DNA from: an uncultured beta proteobacterium
GTDB lineage: Bacteria; Pseudomonadota; Gammaproteobacteria; Burkholderiales; SG8-41
Reading direction: 5' to 3'
Length of the DNA stretch: 64,000 bases
NCBI GenBank assembly: GCA_903889565.1
Contig: CAISYC010000064.1
Location: 1 to 64,000, forward strand
Shown here piece after piece: positions 7,877 through 16,526 of this stretch (position 1 is its first letter; each line of letters starts with the position of its first letter). The position numbers and the translations under genes are program-made. Below the pieces are notes generated by a model, which was not told the DNA's origin, did not search any database, and saw only the letters and a list, made by a program, of their open reading frames with translations.

Positions 7877-8827
7877 ATGAGCGCACCCCAGGTTTCCGTC
7901 GTCATACCCGTTTACAACGAAGAGCAGACGCTGCCGCTGCTGTTCGCGCGTCTTTACCCGGCGCTGGACAAACTCGGCGTCACCTACGAGATCCTGTTCG
8001 TCAACGACGGCAGCCGAGACCGTTCGGTGGCGCTGCTGCGCCAGCAATACGAAAAGCGCCCCGACGTCACCCGCGTGATTCTCTTCAACGGCAACTTCGG
8101 CCAGCACATGGCGATCATGGCCGGCTTCGAGAACGTGCGCGGCAGCCGCGTGATCACGCTTGACGCCGATCTGCAGAACCCGCCCGAGGAAATCGGCAAC
8201 CTGCTCGCCGCCATGGATCGCGGCCACGACTATGTCGGCTCGATCCGCAAAAACCGCCAGGATTCGGCGTTCCGCCGCCATGCCTCGCGCGCCATGAACT
8301 GGATGCGCGAACGCATCACCAAGATACACATGACGGATCAGGGCTGCATGCTGCGCGCCTACTCGCGCCCGATCGTCGATGCGATCACCAGCAGCCGCGA
8401 AATCAATACCTTCATTCCGGCGCTCGCCTACAACTACGCGGCCGATCCGACCGAAATCGAAGTCGCGCACGAAGAGCGCGCCGCAGGCGAGTCGAAGTAT
8501 TCGCTATACAGCCTGCTGCGGCTGAATTTCGACCTCGTCACCGGCTTTTCGATCGTGCCGCTGCAGGTGTTTTCGCTGCTTGGCATGGCGGTCGCCGTGC
8601 TGTCGGTGCTGAGCTATATTGTCGTCATCATCCAGCGCTGGATCGCCGCCGGCAGCGTGACCGAAGGCCTGCTCGCGCTGTGGGATCGCGACATTCTGCA
8701 ATTCTTCCTCACCGGCCTCGTATTGTTCGGTCTCGGCCTGCTCGGTGAATACACCGGCCGCATCTACCAGCAGGTGCGCAGCCGGCCGCGCTTCCTGATT
8801 CAGGCGATTCTGGAACGCAAAGAATGA
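7877..8827 (+). CDS. arnC: ArnC-like undecaprenyl-phosphate glycosyltransferase (GT2)
   Basis: ArnC transfers 4-deoxy-4-formamido-L-arabinose from UDP to undecaprenyl phosphate. The 316-residue protein has a GT-A domain (VVIPVYNEEQTLP, FVNDGSRDRS, TLDADLQNPPEEI with the DxD) and two C-terminal membrane helices (about 225-250 and 270-290), as in ArnC and dolichol-phosphate-sugar synthases. ATG 7877 begins MSAPQVSVVIP; a longer upstream extension is not supported. The stop overlaps the ATG of the next gene in an ATGA, indicating coupled translation. A TACAAT near 7848 could be an internal -10 element. Confidence 0.85.
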   Translation: MSAPQVSVVIPVYNEEQTLPLLFARLYPALDKLGVTYEILFVNDGSRDRSVALLRQQYEKRPDVTRVILFNGNFGQHMAIMAGFENVRGSRVITLDADLQNPPEEIGNLLAAMDRGHDYVGSIRKNRQDSAFRRHASRAMNWMRERITKIHMTDQGCMLRAYSRPIVDAITSSREINTFIPALAYNYAADPTEIEVAHEERAAGESKYSLYSLLRLNFDLVTGFSIVPLQVFSLLGMAVAVLSVLSYIVVIIQRWIAAGSVTEGLLALWDRDILQFFLTGLVLFGLGLLGEYTGRIYQQVRSRPRFLIQAILERKE

Positions 8828-9756
8828 CGCGGGCGGTTGTTTTTGCCTATCACAATGTGGGTTGTGAGTGCCTGGCGGTATTGCTCAAGCACAAGATCGA
8901 CGTCGCACTGGTCCTCACGCATACCGATAACCCCTCTGAATTGATCTGGTTCGACAGCGTGGCCGCGCTGTGCAAACAGCATGGCATCGAGGCCATCACG
9001 CCGGACGATGCCAACACGCCGGAAATGCTTGAGCACCTGCGCGCACTGCAGCCGGATTTCATCTTTTCCTTTTACTACCGCAACATGCTGAAGCAGGCAG
9101 TGCTCGACACCGCCAAACACGGCGCGCTCAACATGCACGGCTCGCTGCTGCCGAAGTACCGCGGCCGCGTGCCGATCAACTGGGCAGTGATCAACGGCGA
9201 AACCGAAACCGGCGCCACCCTGCATTACATGACGGCCAAGCCCGATGCCGGTGACATCGTCGGCCAGCAGGCGGTCACGATCGGGCCGGATGAAACCGCC
9301 GCCGATGTGTTCCGCAAGGTCACCGCTGCCGCCGCTGCGGTATTGGATTGTCATCTGCCGGCTCTCGTTGCCGGCACCGCGCCGCGTATTCAACAGGATC
9401 TCGCCGCCGGCGGCTATTTTGGCGGCCGCAAGCCGGCGGACGGGCTTATCGACTGGAGCACGGCAACACGCGTGCACAACCTCGTGCGCGGCGTCGCGCC
9501 GCCCTATCCCGGCGCCTTTACGGCGCTGCCCGGCGGCACGCTGAAGGTTTATCGCACGCGGATCGAGACCACTGCACCATCCGCCGCTGCAAAGCCGGCA
9601 CTGCAGGTGCGCGACGGCGTCTGCCGCGCAGTCTGCGCCGACGGCAGTGCGCTGCAACTGCTGGAAATGGAATTTGAAGGCAAGCCTTTCACGGCACAGG
9701 ATTTTCTGTCACGTTTCGGCGATAATCCGGTATCAATGGAGACCCAGCGGCAATGA
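8824..9756 (+). CDS. arnA: UDP-4-amino-4-deoxy-L-arabinose formyltransferase (separate ArnA N-domain)
   Basis: This 310-residue protein corresponds to the N-terminal half of enterobacterial ArnA, which N-formylates UDP-4-amino-4-deoxy-L-arabinose using 10-formyl-tetrahydrofolate. The formyltransferase signature NMHGSLLPKYRGRVP carries the catalytic Asn and His, and D in AKPDAGDIVG completes the site; a C-terminal OB-like part follows. It starts within the arnC stop (ATGA) and its own stop overlaps the next ATG the same way. In E. coli the two ArnA activities are one polypeptide; here they are two genes in the same order. Confidence 0.88.
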   Translation: MTRAVVFAYHNVGCECLAVLLKHKIDVALVLTHTDNPSELIWFDSVAALCKQHGIEAITPDDANTPEMLEHLRALQPDFIFSFYYRNMLKQAVLDTAKHGALNMHGSLLPKYRGRVPINWAVINGETETGATLHYMTAKPDAGDIVGQQAVTIGPDETAADVFRKVTAAAAAVLDCHLPALVAGTAPRIQQDLAAGGYFGGRKPADGLIDWSTATRVHNLVRGVAPPYPGAFTALPGGTLKVYRTRIETTAPSAAAKPALQVRDGVCRAVCADGSALQLLEMEFEGKPFTAQDFLSRFGDNPVSMETQRQ

Positions 9757-10796
9757 AACGCATACTTATTCTCGGCGTCAACGGCTTTATCGGCCACCAC
9801 CTTTCCCAGCGCATCATCAAGACCACCGACTGGGAGGTCTACGGCATGGACATGCAGACCGAACGCATCACGGATCTGCTGCGCCACCCGCGCTTTCACT
9901 TTTTTGAAGGCGACATCACGATCAACAAGGAGTGGATCGAATACCACATCCGCAAATGCGACACCGTGCTGCCACTGGTGGCGATCGCCACGCCGGCCAC
10001 CTACGTCAAGCAGCCGCTGAAGGTGTTCGAGCTCGATTTCGAGGCCAACCTGCCGATCGTGCGCCACTGCGTCAAATACAAGAAGCGCGTAGTCTTCCCG
10101 TCGACCTCCGAGGTCTACGGCATGTGCGACGACGCCGAATTCGATCCGGAAATGTCGAACATGATCCTAGGCCCGATCAACAAGCCGCGCTGGATCTACT
10201 CCTGCTCGAAACAGCTGATGGACCGCGTGATCCACGCCTACGGCATGCAGGAAGGCCTGCAGTACACGCTGTTCCGCCCCTTCAACTGGATCGGCGCCGG
10301 CCTCGACAGCATCCATACGCCAAAAGAAGGCAGCTCGCGCGTGATCACCCAGTTCCTCGGCCACATCGTCCGCGGAGAGAACATCCAGCTGGTGGACGGC
10401 GGCACGCAGAAACGCGCCTTCACCTACATCAGCGACGGCATCGACGCGCTGATGAAAATCATCGACAACCCGCGCGGCATCGCCAGCGGCAAGATCTACA
10501 ACATCGGCAATCCGACCAATAATTATTCGGTCAAGGATCTGGCGCAGATGATGCTGAAGCTCGCGCTGACCTACCCCGAGTACGAGGCGAGCGCGAAGAA
10601 GGTCAAGCTGATCAAGACCACCTCGGCGCTGTATTACGGCAAGGGTTATCAGGACGTGCAGAACCGCGTGCCGAAGATCGCCAACACCAAAACCGACCTC
10701 AAGTGGAAACCGCAGGTCGACATGAAGACCGCGCTGAAAAACATTTTCGACGCCTACCGCACGCACGTGCCGGAAGCGCGGCGTTTGATGGATTGA
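9753..10796 (+). CDS. arnA: UDP-glucuronate oxidative decarboxylase (separate ArnA C-domain)
   Basis: This protein converts UDP-glucuronate to UDP-4-keto-pentose with NAD+, the first step of aminoarabinose synthesis. It is an extended SDR with the Rossmann motif GVNGFIGHH at the N-terminus. Strongly ArnA-like blocks follow: FEGDITINKEWIEYH, LPLVAIATPATYV, PSTSEVYGMC, KPRWIYSCSKQLMDR (catalytic Tyr and Lys), RPFNWIG and YYGKGYQDVQNR. The 347 residues match the ArnA C-terminal domain. Its ATG overlaps the formyltransferase stop. A repeat-bearing gap separates it from arnD. Confidence 0.9.
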   Translation: MKRILILGVNGFIGHHLSQRIIKTTDWEVYGMDMQTERITDLLRHPRFHFFEGDITINKEWIEYHIRKCDTVLPLVAIATPATYVKQPLKVFELDFEANLPIVRHCVKYKKRVVFPSTSEVYGMCDDAEFDPEMSNMILGPINKPRWIYSCSKQLMDRVIHAYGMQEGLQYTLFRPFNWIGAGLDSIHTPKEGSSRVITQFLGHIVRGENIQLVDGGTQKRAFTYISDGIDALMKIIDNPRGIASGKIYNIGNPTNNYSVKDLAQMMLKLALTYPEYEASAKKVKLIKTTSALYYGKGYQDVQNRVPKIANTKTDLKWKPQVDMKTALKNIFDAYRTHVPEARRLMD

Positions 10797-10811
10797 AGTA
10801 CTGCAAAATCA

Positions 10812-10936
10812 GCCACAGAGATCACAGAGAAAGCGCCTCAAGGGGTACAGCACCGCAGATTTTCAACGACTGCGATACCGGTATGCGGAAGTTGAGTGGA
10901 TTTTCTTTTCTCTGTGATCTCCGTGTCCTCTGTGGC
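10812..10936. repeat. Imperfect inverted-repeat element (CCACAGAG/CTCTGTGG type)
   Basis: GCCACAGAGATCACAGAGAAA at the left end is matched in reverse by TTTCTCTGTGATCTC...CTCTGTGGC at the right end (10906-10936), the right arm carrying about ten extra bases. The 125-base unit has no ORF and separates the two halves of the arn cluster. It looks like a small non-autonomous mobile element (MITE) or REP relative. Confidence 0.6.
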
Positions 10937-10948
10937 CAATCGATTTAA

Positions 10949-11881
10949 ATGAAGATTGCCTTAAAGATAGACGTCGATACCTATCGCGGCACCCGCGAAG
11001 GCGTGCCGCGACTGGTCGAAATCCTCAAGCGCCACAACGCCGGCGCGACCTTTCTGTTCAGTCTCGGCCCCGATCACACCGGCCGCGCGATCAAGCGCGC
11101 CTTCCGCCCCGGTTTCATGAAGAAAGTTTCGCGCACTTCGGTGCTCGAGCACTACGGCCTCTTGACCCTGCTCTACGGCACGCTGCTGCCCGGCCCCGAC
11201 ATCGGCGTGCGCTGCGCCAACATTCTGCGTAGTGTGCGCGACGCCGGCTTTGAAACCGGCATCCACACATGGGATCACGTCAAATGGCAGGACGGTGTGA
11301 CCACCGCCGACGCCAAATGGACCGAACGGCAGATGCGGCTCGCACGCCAGCGCTACGAAAACGTTTTCGGCGAACGCGCGCAGGTGCACGGCGCAGCCGG
11401 CTGGCAGATGAACCGCCACAGCTACCGGCTGACCCAGCAGCTGGGCTTCAGTTACTGCTCGGACACCCGCGGCGAGCATCCCTTCATCCCGGTCATCAAC
11501 GCCGAGATCATCGCCTGCCCGCAGCTGCCGACCACGCTGCCGACGCTCGACGAGCTGATCGGCGTGGACGGCCTCACGGTGGGCAACGTCGCCGATCACA
11601 TCCTCAAGCTGTCGGCGGATGCGCGGCCCAGTGGCCACGTCTACACCCTGCACGCCGAACTCGAAGGCATGAAACTCGCGCCCGTATTCGAACGCCTGCT
11701 CGAGGGCTGGCGCGCGGCCGGTCACGAGCTGGTTTCATTGCGCGATTACTGCGCCACGCTGAAGGCCGCCGACCTGCCGCGCCACGTCGTCGCTGATGGC
11801 GAGATCGCCGGCCGCTCCGGCACGCTCTCGCTGCAGCAGGACGAATTTCTGGCCGAGGCCGCCCCCGGCATACTGGCATGA
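10949..11881 (+). CDS. arnD: ArnD-like deformylase (polysaccharide deacetylase family)
   Basis: ArnD removes the formyl group from undecaprenyl-phosphate 4-deoxy-4-formamido-L-arabinose, committing the lipid to export. The 310-residue protein starts with KIALKIDVDTYRGTREGVP, the ArnD version of the NodB metal-binding aspartate motif, followed by HTWDHVKWQ with the histidine ligands. It continues with AAGWQMN and a C-terminal YTLHAELEG block. It has no signal peptide, in keeping with cytoplasmic-face action. It follows the decarboxylase gene after the inverted-repeat element, so it may have a separate promoter. With it, every Arn step except the ArnB transamination is encoded here. Confidence 0.88.
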   Translation: MKIALKIDVDTYRGTREGVPRLVEILKRHNAGATFLFSLGPDHTGRAIKRAFRPGFMKKVSRTSVLEHYGLLTLLYGTLLPGPDIGVRCANILRSVRDAGFETGIHTWDHVKWQDGVTTADAKWTERQMRLARQRYENVFGERAQVHGAAGWQMNRHSYRLTQQLGFSYCSDTRGEHPFIPVINAEIIACPQLPTTLPTLDELIGVDGLTVGNVADHILKLSADARPSGHVYTLHAELEGMKLAPVFERLLEGWRAAGHELVSLRDYCATLKAADLPRHVVADGEIAGRSGTLSLQQDEFLAEAAPGILA

Positions 11882-11986
11882 CAATTTGATGAAAGCGGTT
11901 GCCGCGACGGCGCTTGCCTCGTTCACTTATTTGCTCCACAATGAAGTTTGAAGATCAGGCGCCGCATACACATACCTACCGTATCC

Positions 11987-12454
11987 ATGCCCAAGAAAAC
12001 GTTTCCTGATTTCGCACTACCCGGCACTTCCGGCATCACCTTCAAGCTTTCCGCGCAGCGCGGCCACCCGGTCGTGATCTACTTCTACCCCAAGGACAAC
12101 ACCCCGGGTTGCACCACCGAGGGGCAGAATTTCCGCGACCTTTATCCGCAGTTCCAGAAACTGAAATGCGCGGTATTCGGCGTCTCGCGCGACAGCCTGA
12201 AGTCGCACGAAAATTTCAAAGCCAAGATGACGTTTCCGTTCGAATTGCTGTCGGACACCGAGGAAACCGCGTGCAAGCAGTTTGGCGTAATCAAGATGAA
12301 GAACATGTACGGCCGCCAGGTGCGCGGCATCGAGCGCAGCACCTTCGTTTTCAACGCGGCCGGCGAACTGGCGCGCGAGTGGCGCGGCCTCAAGGTGCCC
12401 GGCCACGTGCAGGAAGTCCTCGACTTCGTCAAGACTTTGGGAACCGCGAATTGA
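11987..12454 (+). CDS. bcp: Peroxiredoxin, Bcp/PrxQ type
   Basis: This 155-residue thiol peroxidase has the PrxQ motif YFYPKDNTPGCTTE containing the peroxidatic Cys. The residue five positions later, where E. coli Bcp has its resolving Cys, is Gln, and the alternative helix-3 resolving position (SHENFKAK) is Lys. Other cysteines occur in KLKCAVFG and TACKQFG and might serve, or the enzyme may work as a 1-Cys form. ATG 11987 (MPKKTFPDF) is the likely start; upstream in-frame residues look non-native. Confidence 0.88.
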   Translation: MPKKTFPDFALPGTSGITFKLSAQRGHPVVIYFYPKDNTPGCTTEGQNFRDLYPQFQKLKCAVFGVSRDSLKSHENFKAKMTFPFELLSDTEETACKQFGVIKMKNMYGRQVRGIERSTFVFNAAGELAREWRGLKVPGHVQEVLDFVKTLGTAN

Positions 12455-12532
12455 TCAAACACGCTTTCATGCGTGTCACCGGTTCAGCGGCTCCGCCGCA
12501 GCTTCTTCTTCCCCGCCACCCCCTGGAGCGAC

Positions 12533-13963
12533 ATGTCACCGCGTAAACCCGCCTCGACGACCACCGTTACTCGCCTCCACCCCAGCATCAAGCTCTTCGT
12601 GCTTGATACCAACGTGCTGATGCACGATCCCACCTGTCTGTTCCGCTTCCAGGAACACGACATCTACATACCGATGGCTACCCTCGAGGAACTCGACGCC
12701 AACAAGAAAGGCGTCTCCGAGGTTGCGCGCAATGCGCGTCAGGCCAGCCGCTTTCTCGACGAAATCGTCAGCCCGACGGAACATGACATCGAAGGCGGCA
12801 TCGATCTGAGGTCGCATAACGGCGGCGAGGCGACCGGCCGGTTGTTCCTGCAGACGCAGGCCATCATCAGCGAACTGCCCGCCCGGCTCGCCAGTGGCAA
12901 GGCCGACAACCAGATCATCGGCGTGGTCAAGCATCTGCAGGACACCATGCCGAAGCGCCAGGTCATCCTCGTCAGCAAGGACATCAACATGCGCATCAAG
13001 GCGCGTGCGCTGGGTCTGGCGACCGAGGATTATTTCAACGACAAGGTGCTCGAAGACACCGACCTCCTGTACGCCGGCACGCGCGCGCTCGACGCCGATT
13101 TCTGGGATCAGCACGCCCGCGGCATGGAATCGTGGCAACAGGGCGGACTCACCTATTACCGCATCAGCGGCCCGCTGGTGGCGCAGTTGATGGTCAACGA
13201 ATTCGTCTACCAGGAATCGGAGCGCCCGCTGTACGCGCGCGTCAAAGAGATCACAGGCAAGCAGGCGGTGCTGGAGACCGTCGTCGATTACACCCATCAG
13301 CGCCACAGCGTGTGGGGCATCACCGCGCGCAACCGCGAGCAGAATTTTGCAATGAATGCGCTGATGAATCCCGATATCGATTTCGTCACCCTGCTCGGCC
13401 AGGCCGGCACCGGCAAGACCCTGCTGACGCTGGCCGCAGGCCTCATGCACACGCTCGAGCACAAGACCTATTCGGAAATCATCATGACGCGCGTGACCGT
13501 GCCGGTCGGCGAGGACATCGGCTTCCTGCCCGGCACCGAAGAAGAAAAAATGAATCCGTGGATGGGTGCGCTCGAAGACAACCTCGATGTGCTCAACACC
13601 ACCGACGACGAGGCCGGCGAATGGGGTCGTGCCGCCACCCGCGATCTGGTGCGTTCACGGATCAAGGTCAAGTCGCTCAACTTCATGCGCGGCCGCACCT
13701 TCCTCAAGAAATACCTGATCATCGACGAGGCGCAGAACCTGACCCCGAAGCAGATGAAAACGCTGATCACGCGCGCCGGCCCCGGCACCAAGGTTGTCGT
13801 GCTCGGCAACATCTCACAGATCGACACGCCCTACCTCACCGAAGGCAGTTCAGGCCTGACCTACGTTGTCGATCGCTTCAAGGGCTGGGCGCACAGCGGG
13901 CACATCACGCTGCAGCGCGGTGAACGCTCGCGGCTGGCGGATCACGCGGCGGAAGTGTTGTAA
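12533..13963 (+). CDS. PhoH family ATPase with N-terminal PIN domain
   Basis: The first 150 residues form a PIN ribonuclease-like domain (FVLDTNVLMHDP with the first acidic residues, ATLEELD, VSKDINMRIKARALG). The C-terminal half is a PhoH/RecA-like NTPase with Walker A GQAGTGKTLL and Walker B YLIIDEAQNLTP, then GNISQIDTPYL. The pairing is the PhoH2-type toxin/RNA helicase-RNase architecture. The 476-residue length is normal. GGAG at 12524-12527 supports ATG 12533. It follows the peroxiredoxin on the same strand, as seen in several betaproteobacteria, and should act on RNA in the cytoplasm. Confidence 0.88.
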   Translation: MSPRKPASTTTVTRLHPSIKLFVLDTNVLMHDPTCLFRFQEHDIYIPMATLEELDANKKGVSEVARNARQASRFLDEIVSPTEHDIEGGIDLRSHNGGEATGRLFLQTQAIISELPARLASGKADNQIIGVVKHLQDTMPKRQVILVSKDINMRIKARALGLATEDYFNDKVLEDTDLLYAGTRALDADFWDQHARGMESWQQGGLTYYRISGPLVAQLMVNEFVYQESERPLYARVKEITGKQAVLETVVDYTHQRHSVWGITARNREQNFAMNALMNPDIDFVTLLGQAGTGKTLLTLAAGLMHTLEHKTYSEIIMTRVTVPVGEDIGFLPGTEEEKMNPWMGALEDNLDVLNTTDDEAGEWGRAATRDLVRSRIKVKSLNFMRGRTFLKKYLIIDEAQNLTPKQMKTLITRAGPGTKVVVLGNISQIDTPYLTEGSSGLTYVVDRFKGWAHSGHITLQRGERSRLADHAAEVL

Positions 13964-13967
13964 GGGC

Positions 13968-14094
13968 ATTCGCAGGACGGAAAAGCGCAGCGCCTTCCGC
14001 CGAATGGTTTTTTAAATTCTCCATCCGGCGATAACGCTTCGCTCATCCGCCCTACACTCCGCAGGATGGGTTGAGCGCAACGATACCCATCCTA
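13968..14094. repeat. Two adjacent REP-like palindromes
   Basis: The gap between convergent genes contains GGACGG...CCTTCCGCC followed by CGATAACGCTTCGCTCATCCGCCCTAC, and then a hairpin GGATGGG-(ttgagcgcaacgata)-CCCATCC at 14064-14093. The second hairpin runs into the stop codon of the membrane protein gene. These are typical intergenic REP sequences and may terminate both converging transcripts. Confidence 0.55.
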
Positions 14095-15405
14095 CGGCGC
14101 GACCACGAGCTCGTAGATCTGCAACACGATCACGCTCAGCACCAGCATCTGAAAACTGTAAAGCCGGTTACGGTTGAGCAGTTCGCGCGTCGGCACCTGG
14201 TAGCGCGCGTGGATCGCCAGAATGGTGTTGCCAAGCGGACAGGCCGTGAGGCCGAATGCCCACGGCATCAACAGCGACATCGCCAGCAGATTCGGGTCAG
14301 GATCGAGCTGCGCCAGCCACGGCCCGATCACCATGCCGAGAATCACCGGGTGAAAGCCGACCCATGCGGCGAGCGTCATCGCGGTGGCCGTGATCGCCGC
14401 TTCGATGGCGCCGAAATGCGCAAACGGCAGACCGATCTGGAAGGCCGCGACCACCCCGGCCATCCCCGCCGACAGCACGCCTGCCGACATGAAGAGCGCC
14501 ATCTCGCCGCCCATCTCGGGCAGGCGCACGTCGATCACGCGCCGCAACGCGGCCCCGGTCAGATTGCCGTCGCGCAACAGCAGCGTCAACGCGGTCACCG
14601 CTGGCGCGCTCAACGTGATGATCGCCAGCACCGGCCACGCCGGCTGCCATTCGTGCACGCCGAGCACCAGCACCACCAGCACGAACGGCACCCATAGGGC
14701 TTCAAGATGCAAAGGGTAACCGGCGAATTCGCGCGCGTAACCATGACGCGCCGACGACAGCGTAAACCAGCTCAGCGCTAGCCCTGCCAGCGCCAGCGGC
14801 AATCCGATGCACATCAGCCGCGTCAGGCTCGCGCCGGGCGCAAAGGTCAGCGCCACCGCCATCGCACCATAAAACGGCGACCACACCGCGCCGATGATGA
14901 AGGCCTGCGACAACGCGGTGGCCTGATCAAGCGTCAGCCGCGTGCGCGCGCTTAGGCGGTCGGCAAAAATGGCAACAGCGGAATAATTGATCACGGCGCC
15001 GAACAGATGCACACCGATCAGCGTACGGAACAGCGCGCCGCGACCGGTCGAGAGCCGCTCCTCGGGCGCGCCCGGTCGCGTGCCGATCAGTTGCAGGAAC
15101 GACACTGCGATCAGCATGCCGACCAGCGGCAGGTTCTGCGTCAGCGCGCGATCGATGAAGCCGTGATGGCCATACAGTGTGCCGACGGCGACGCCGGTGC
15201 CGCCAAACAACAGCAGCAGGAGAACGACGCGGCGCTGCAGCGGTTTGACGCGGTGCCACAGCATCAGGCAGGCGCACCAGCCGATCACGCCGGTCAGCCA
15301 GTCGGGCCAAGCCGGCACCAGCTGGCCGGCCACCGCCAGCACGCTGACCGAGGCGAGCAGCCAGGCGGCGATCCGGTCGCTCGCCGCGCGTGCCGGTTGC
15401 GGCAC
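14092..15405 (-). CDS. Multi-pass membrane protein, transporter-like, unknown
   Basis: This 437-residue protein has about 12 hydrophobic segments, with a central stretch (FGAVINYSAVAIFADRL, LSQAFIIGAVWSPFYGAMAVALTFAPG) resembling ion-transporter superfamily carriers with two inverted halves. A second such stretch is AWVGFHPVILGMVIGPWLAQL. I do not recognise a named family and cannot assign a substrate. The GTG start at 15405 shares one base with the stop of the SDR gene (TAGTG), so the two are translationally coupled. Confidence 0.7.
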   Translation of the reverse strand: MPQPARAASDRIAAWLLASVSVLAVAGQLVPAWPDWLTGVIGWCACLMLWHRVKPLQRRVVLLLLLFGGTGVAVGTLYGHHGFIDRALTQNLPLVGMLIAVSFLQLIGTRPGAPEERLSTGRGALFRTLIGVHLFGAVINYSAVAIFADRLSARTRLTLDQATALSQAFIIGAVWSPFYGAMAVALTFAPGASLTRLMCIGLPLALAGLALSWFTLSSARHGYAREFAGYPLHLEALWVPFVLVVLVLGVHEWQPAWPVLAIITLSAPAVTALTLLLRDGNLTGAALRRVIDVRLPEMGGEMALFMSAGVLSAGMAGVVAAFQIGLPFAHFGAIEAAITATAMTLAAWVGFHPVILGMVIGPWLAQLDPDPNLLAMSLLMPWAFGLTACPLGNTILAIHARYQVPTRELLNRNRLYSFQMLVLSVIVLQIYELVVAP

Positions 15406-16178
15406 TACAAGACGCCGGACAGGCCGCCGTCTACATTGATGCAGGTACCGGTCACATAGCTCGCGGCATCGGAAGCGAGAAAGGCGATCACATTGGCCAC
15501 TTCTTCAGACTCGCCGACGCGCCCCATCGGGATAGTCTTGCCGGTTTTTGCATAGTGCTCCTCGGCGCTGAGGCCGGCGCGCGCGGCGCCGCGCGCCTGT
15601 TGCGCCGATTTGATCTTGCCGACCGCCACCACGTTGACCAGAATATTGTGCGGCGCCAGTTCCTTCGACAGCCCCTTCGCCAGCGCGAGGCCGGCGGCGC
15701 GGCTCACGGTGGTCGGAAACTGCGCAGCGCCCGGCTGCTTGGCCGATACCATGTTGAGGTTGATGATGCGGCCGCCGCCCTGCTTCTTCATGTGCGGCAC
15801 CACTTCGCGCGTCGTATAGATATGCGCCATCACCTTGACGTCGATGTCCTTGTGCCAGGCGGCATCGTCTACAGTGTCGAAGGCGGCCTGTCCGGTCGCG
15901 CCGGCATTGTTGACCATGATGTCGATGCGACCGAATTGCCTGACCGTTTCGGCGACGAAGCGTGCCATGTCTTCCGGTTTGGTGGCGTCGGCGACGCAGG
16001 TCATGACGGTGCCGCCGGCGGCGCGGATTTCCGCGCCGAATTTCTCCAGCACGTCGGCGCGGCGCGCGCAGAGCGCGACGCTGGCGCCGAGACCGGCGAG
16101 ACGCAGCGCGGTGGCGCGTCCGATGCCTTCGCTGCCGCCGGTTATGGCGGCGACCTTGCCTTTGAGGTTCAGATTCAT
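15405..16178 (-). CDS. Short-chain dehydrogenase-like protein lacking the catalytic Tyr/Lys
   Basis: This 257-residue Rossmann protein has the SDR cofactor motif TGGSEGIG (13-20), the NNAG motif (90-93) and the C-terminal NVDGGLSG. The catalytic region is abnormal. Where YxxxK is expected it reads T156-T-V-S-R160, and the Ser expected about 13 residues earlier falls on Met143 within NLNMVS. It can still bind NAD(P), but a normal SDR reaction is unlikely unless nearby residues substitute. GGAGGAAACC supports ATG 16178. It is coupled to the downstream membrane protein gene by a one-base overlap. Confidence 0.8.
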   Translation of the reverse strand: MNLNLKGKVAAITGGSEGIGRATALRLAGLGASVALCARRADVLEKFGAEIRAAGGTVMTCVADATKPEDMARFVAETVRQFGRIDIMVNNAGATGQAAFDTVDDAAWHKDIDVKVMAHIYTTREVVPHMKKQGGGRIINLNMVSAKQPGAAQFPTTVSRAAGLALAKGLSKELAPHNILVNVVAVGKIKSAQQARGAARAGLSAEEHYAKTGKTIPMGRVGESEEVANVIAFLASDAASYVTGTCINVDGGLSGVL

Positions 16179-16275
16179 GGTTTCCTCCGGTTGGAATGCG
16201 CCGGATTTTCGCATATCGGTCGCTGCGGCGCTGCCGCGTTGGCGCTAAAATGTCACCCTACTGACAAGGTGGATC

Positions 16276-16518
16276 ATGCAGACATTGTTCGACGAAGAAA
16301 TGCACGCTGCACTCCAGCAACTGATGGATGAAACCATCGAGGCGCTGCAACTGGCGAAGGTCAGCCCGGATATCGACGACCTCGGCGCAACTTTTGCGGT
16401 GGCGCTGCTGAAACTCGGCCTCGCCACCTCGTTCGTCGATGGCAAACACCGCGGCTTCGCCAGGGAAGTCGAAGCCAAACGCCAGCGCGTGCTGGCGGCC
16501 CTGATGCCGCGTCACTGA
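16276..16518 (+). CDS. Small acidic helical protein, unknown
   Basis: This 80-residue protein begins at ATG 16276 with a good ribosome binding site (AAGGTGG at 16264-16270) and a plausible -10 (TAAAAT near 16244). The sequence is alpha-helical, rich in Glu, Leu and Ala, with no membrane segment. It ends 8 bases before the cysteine desulfurase gene and is almost certainly cotranscribed with it. Family not recognised; an accessory to the desulfurase is only a guess from position. Confidence 0.65.
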   Translation: MQTLFDEEMHAALQQLMDETIEALQLAKVSPDIDDLGATFAVALLKLGLATSFVDGKHRGFAREVEAKRQRVLAALMPRH

Positions 16519-16526
16519 ACGCTGCC

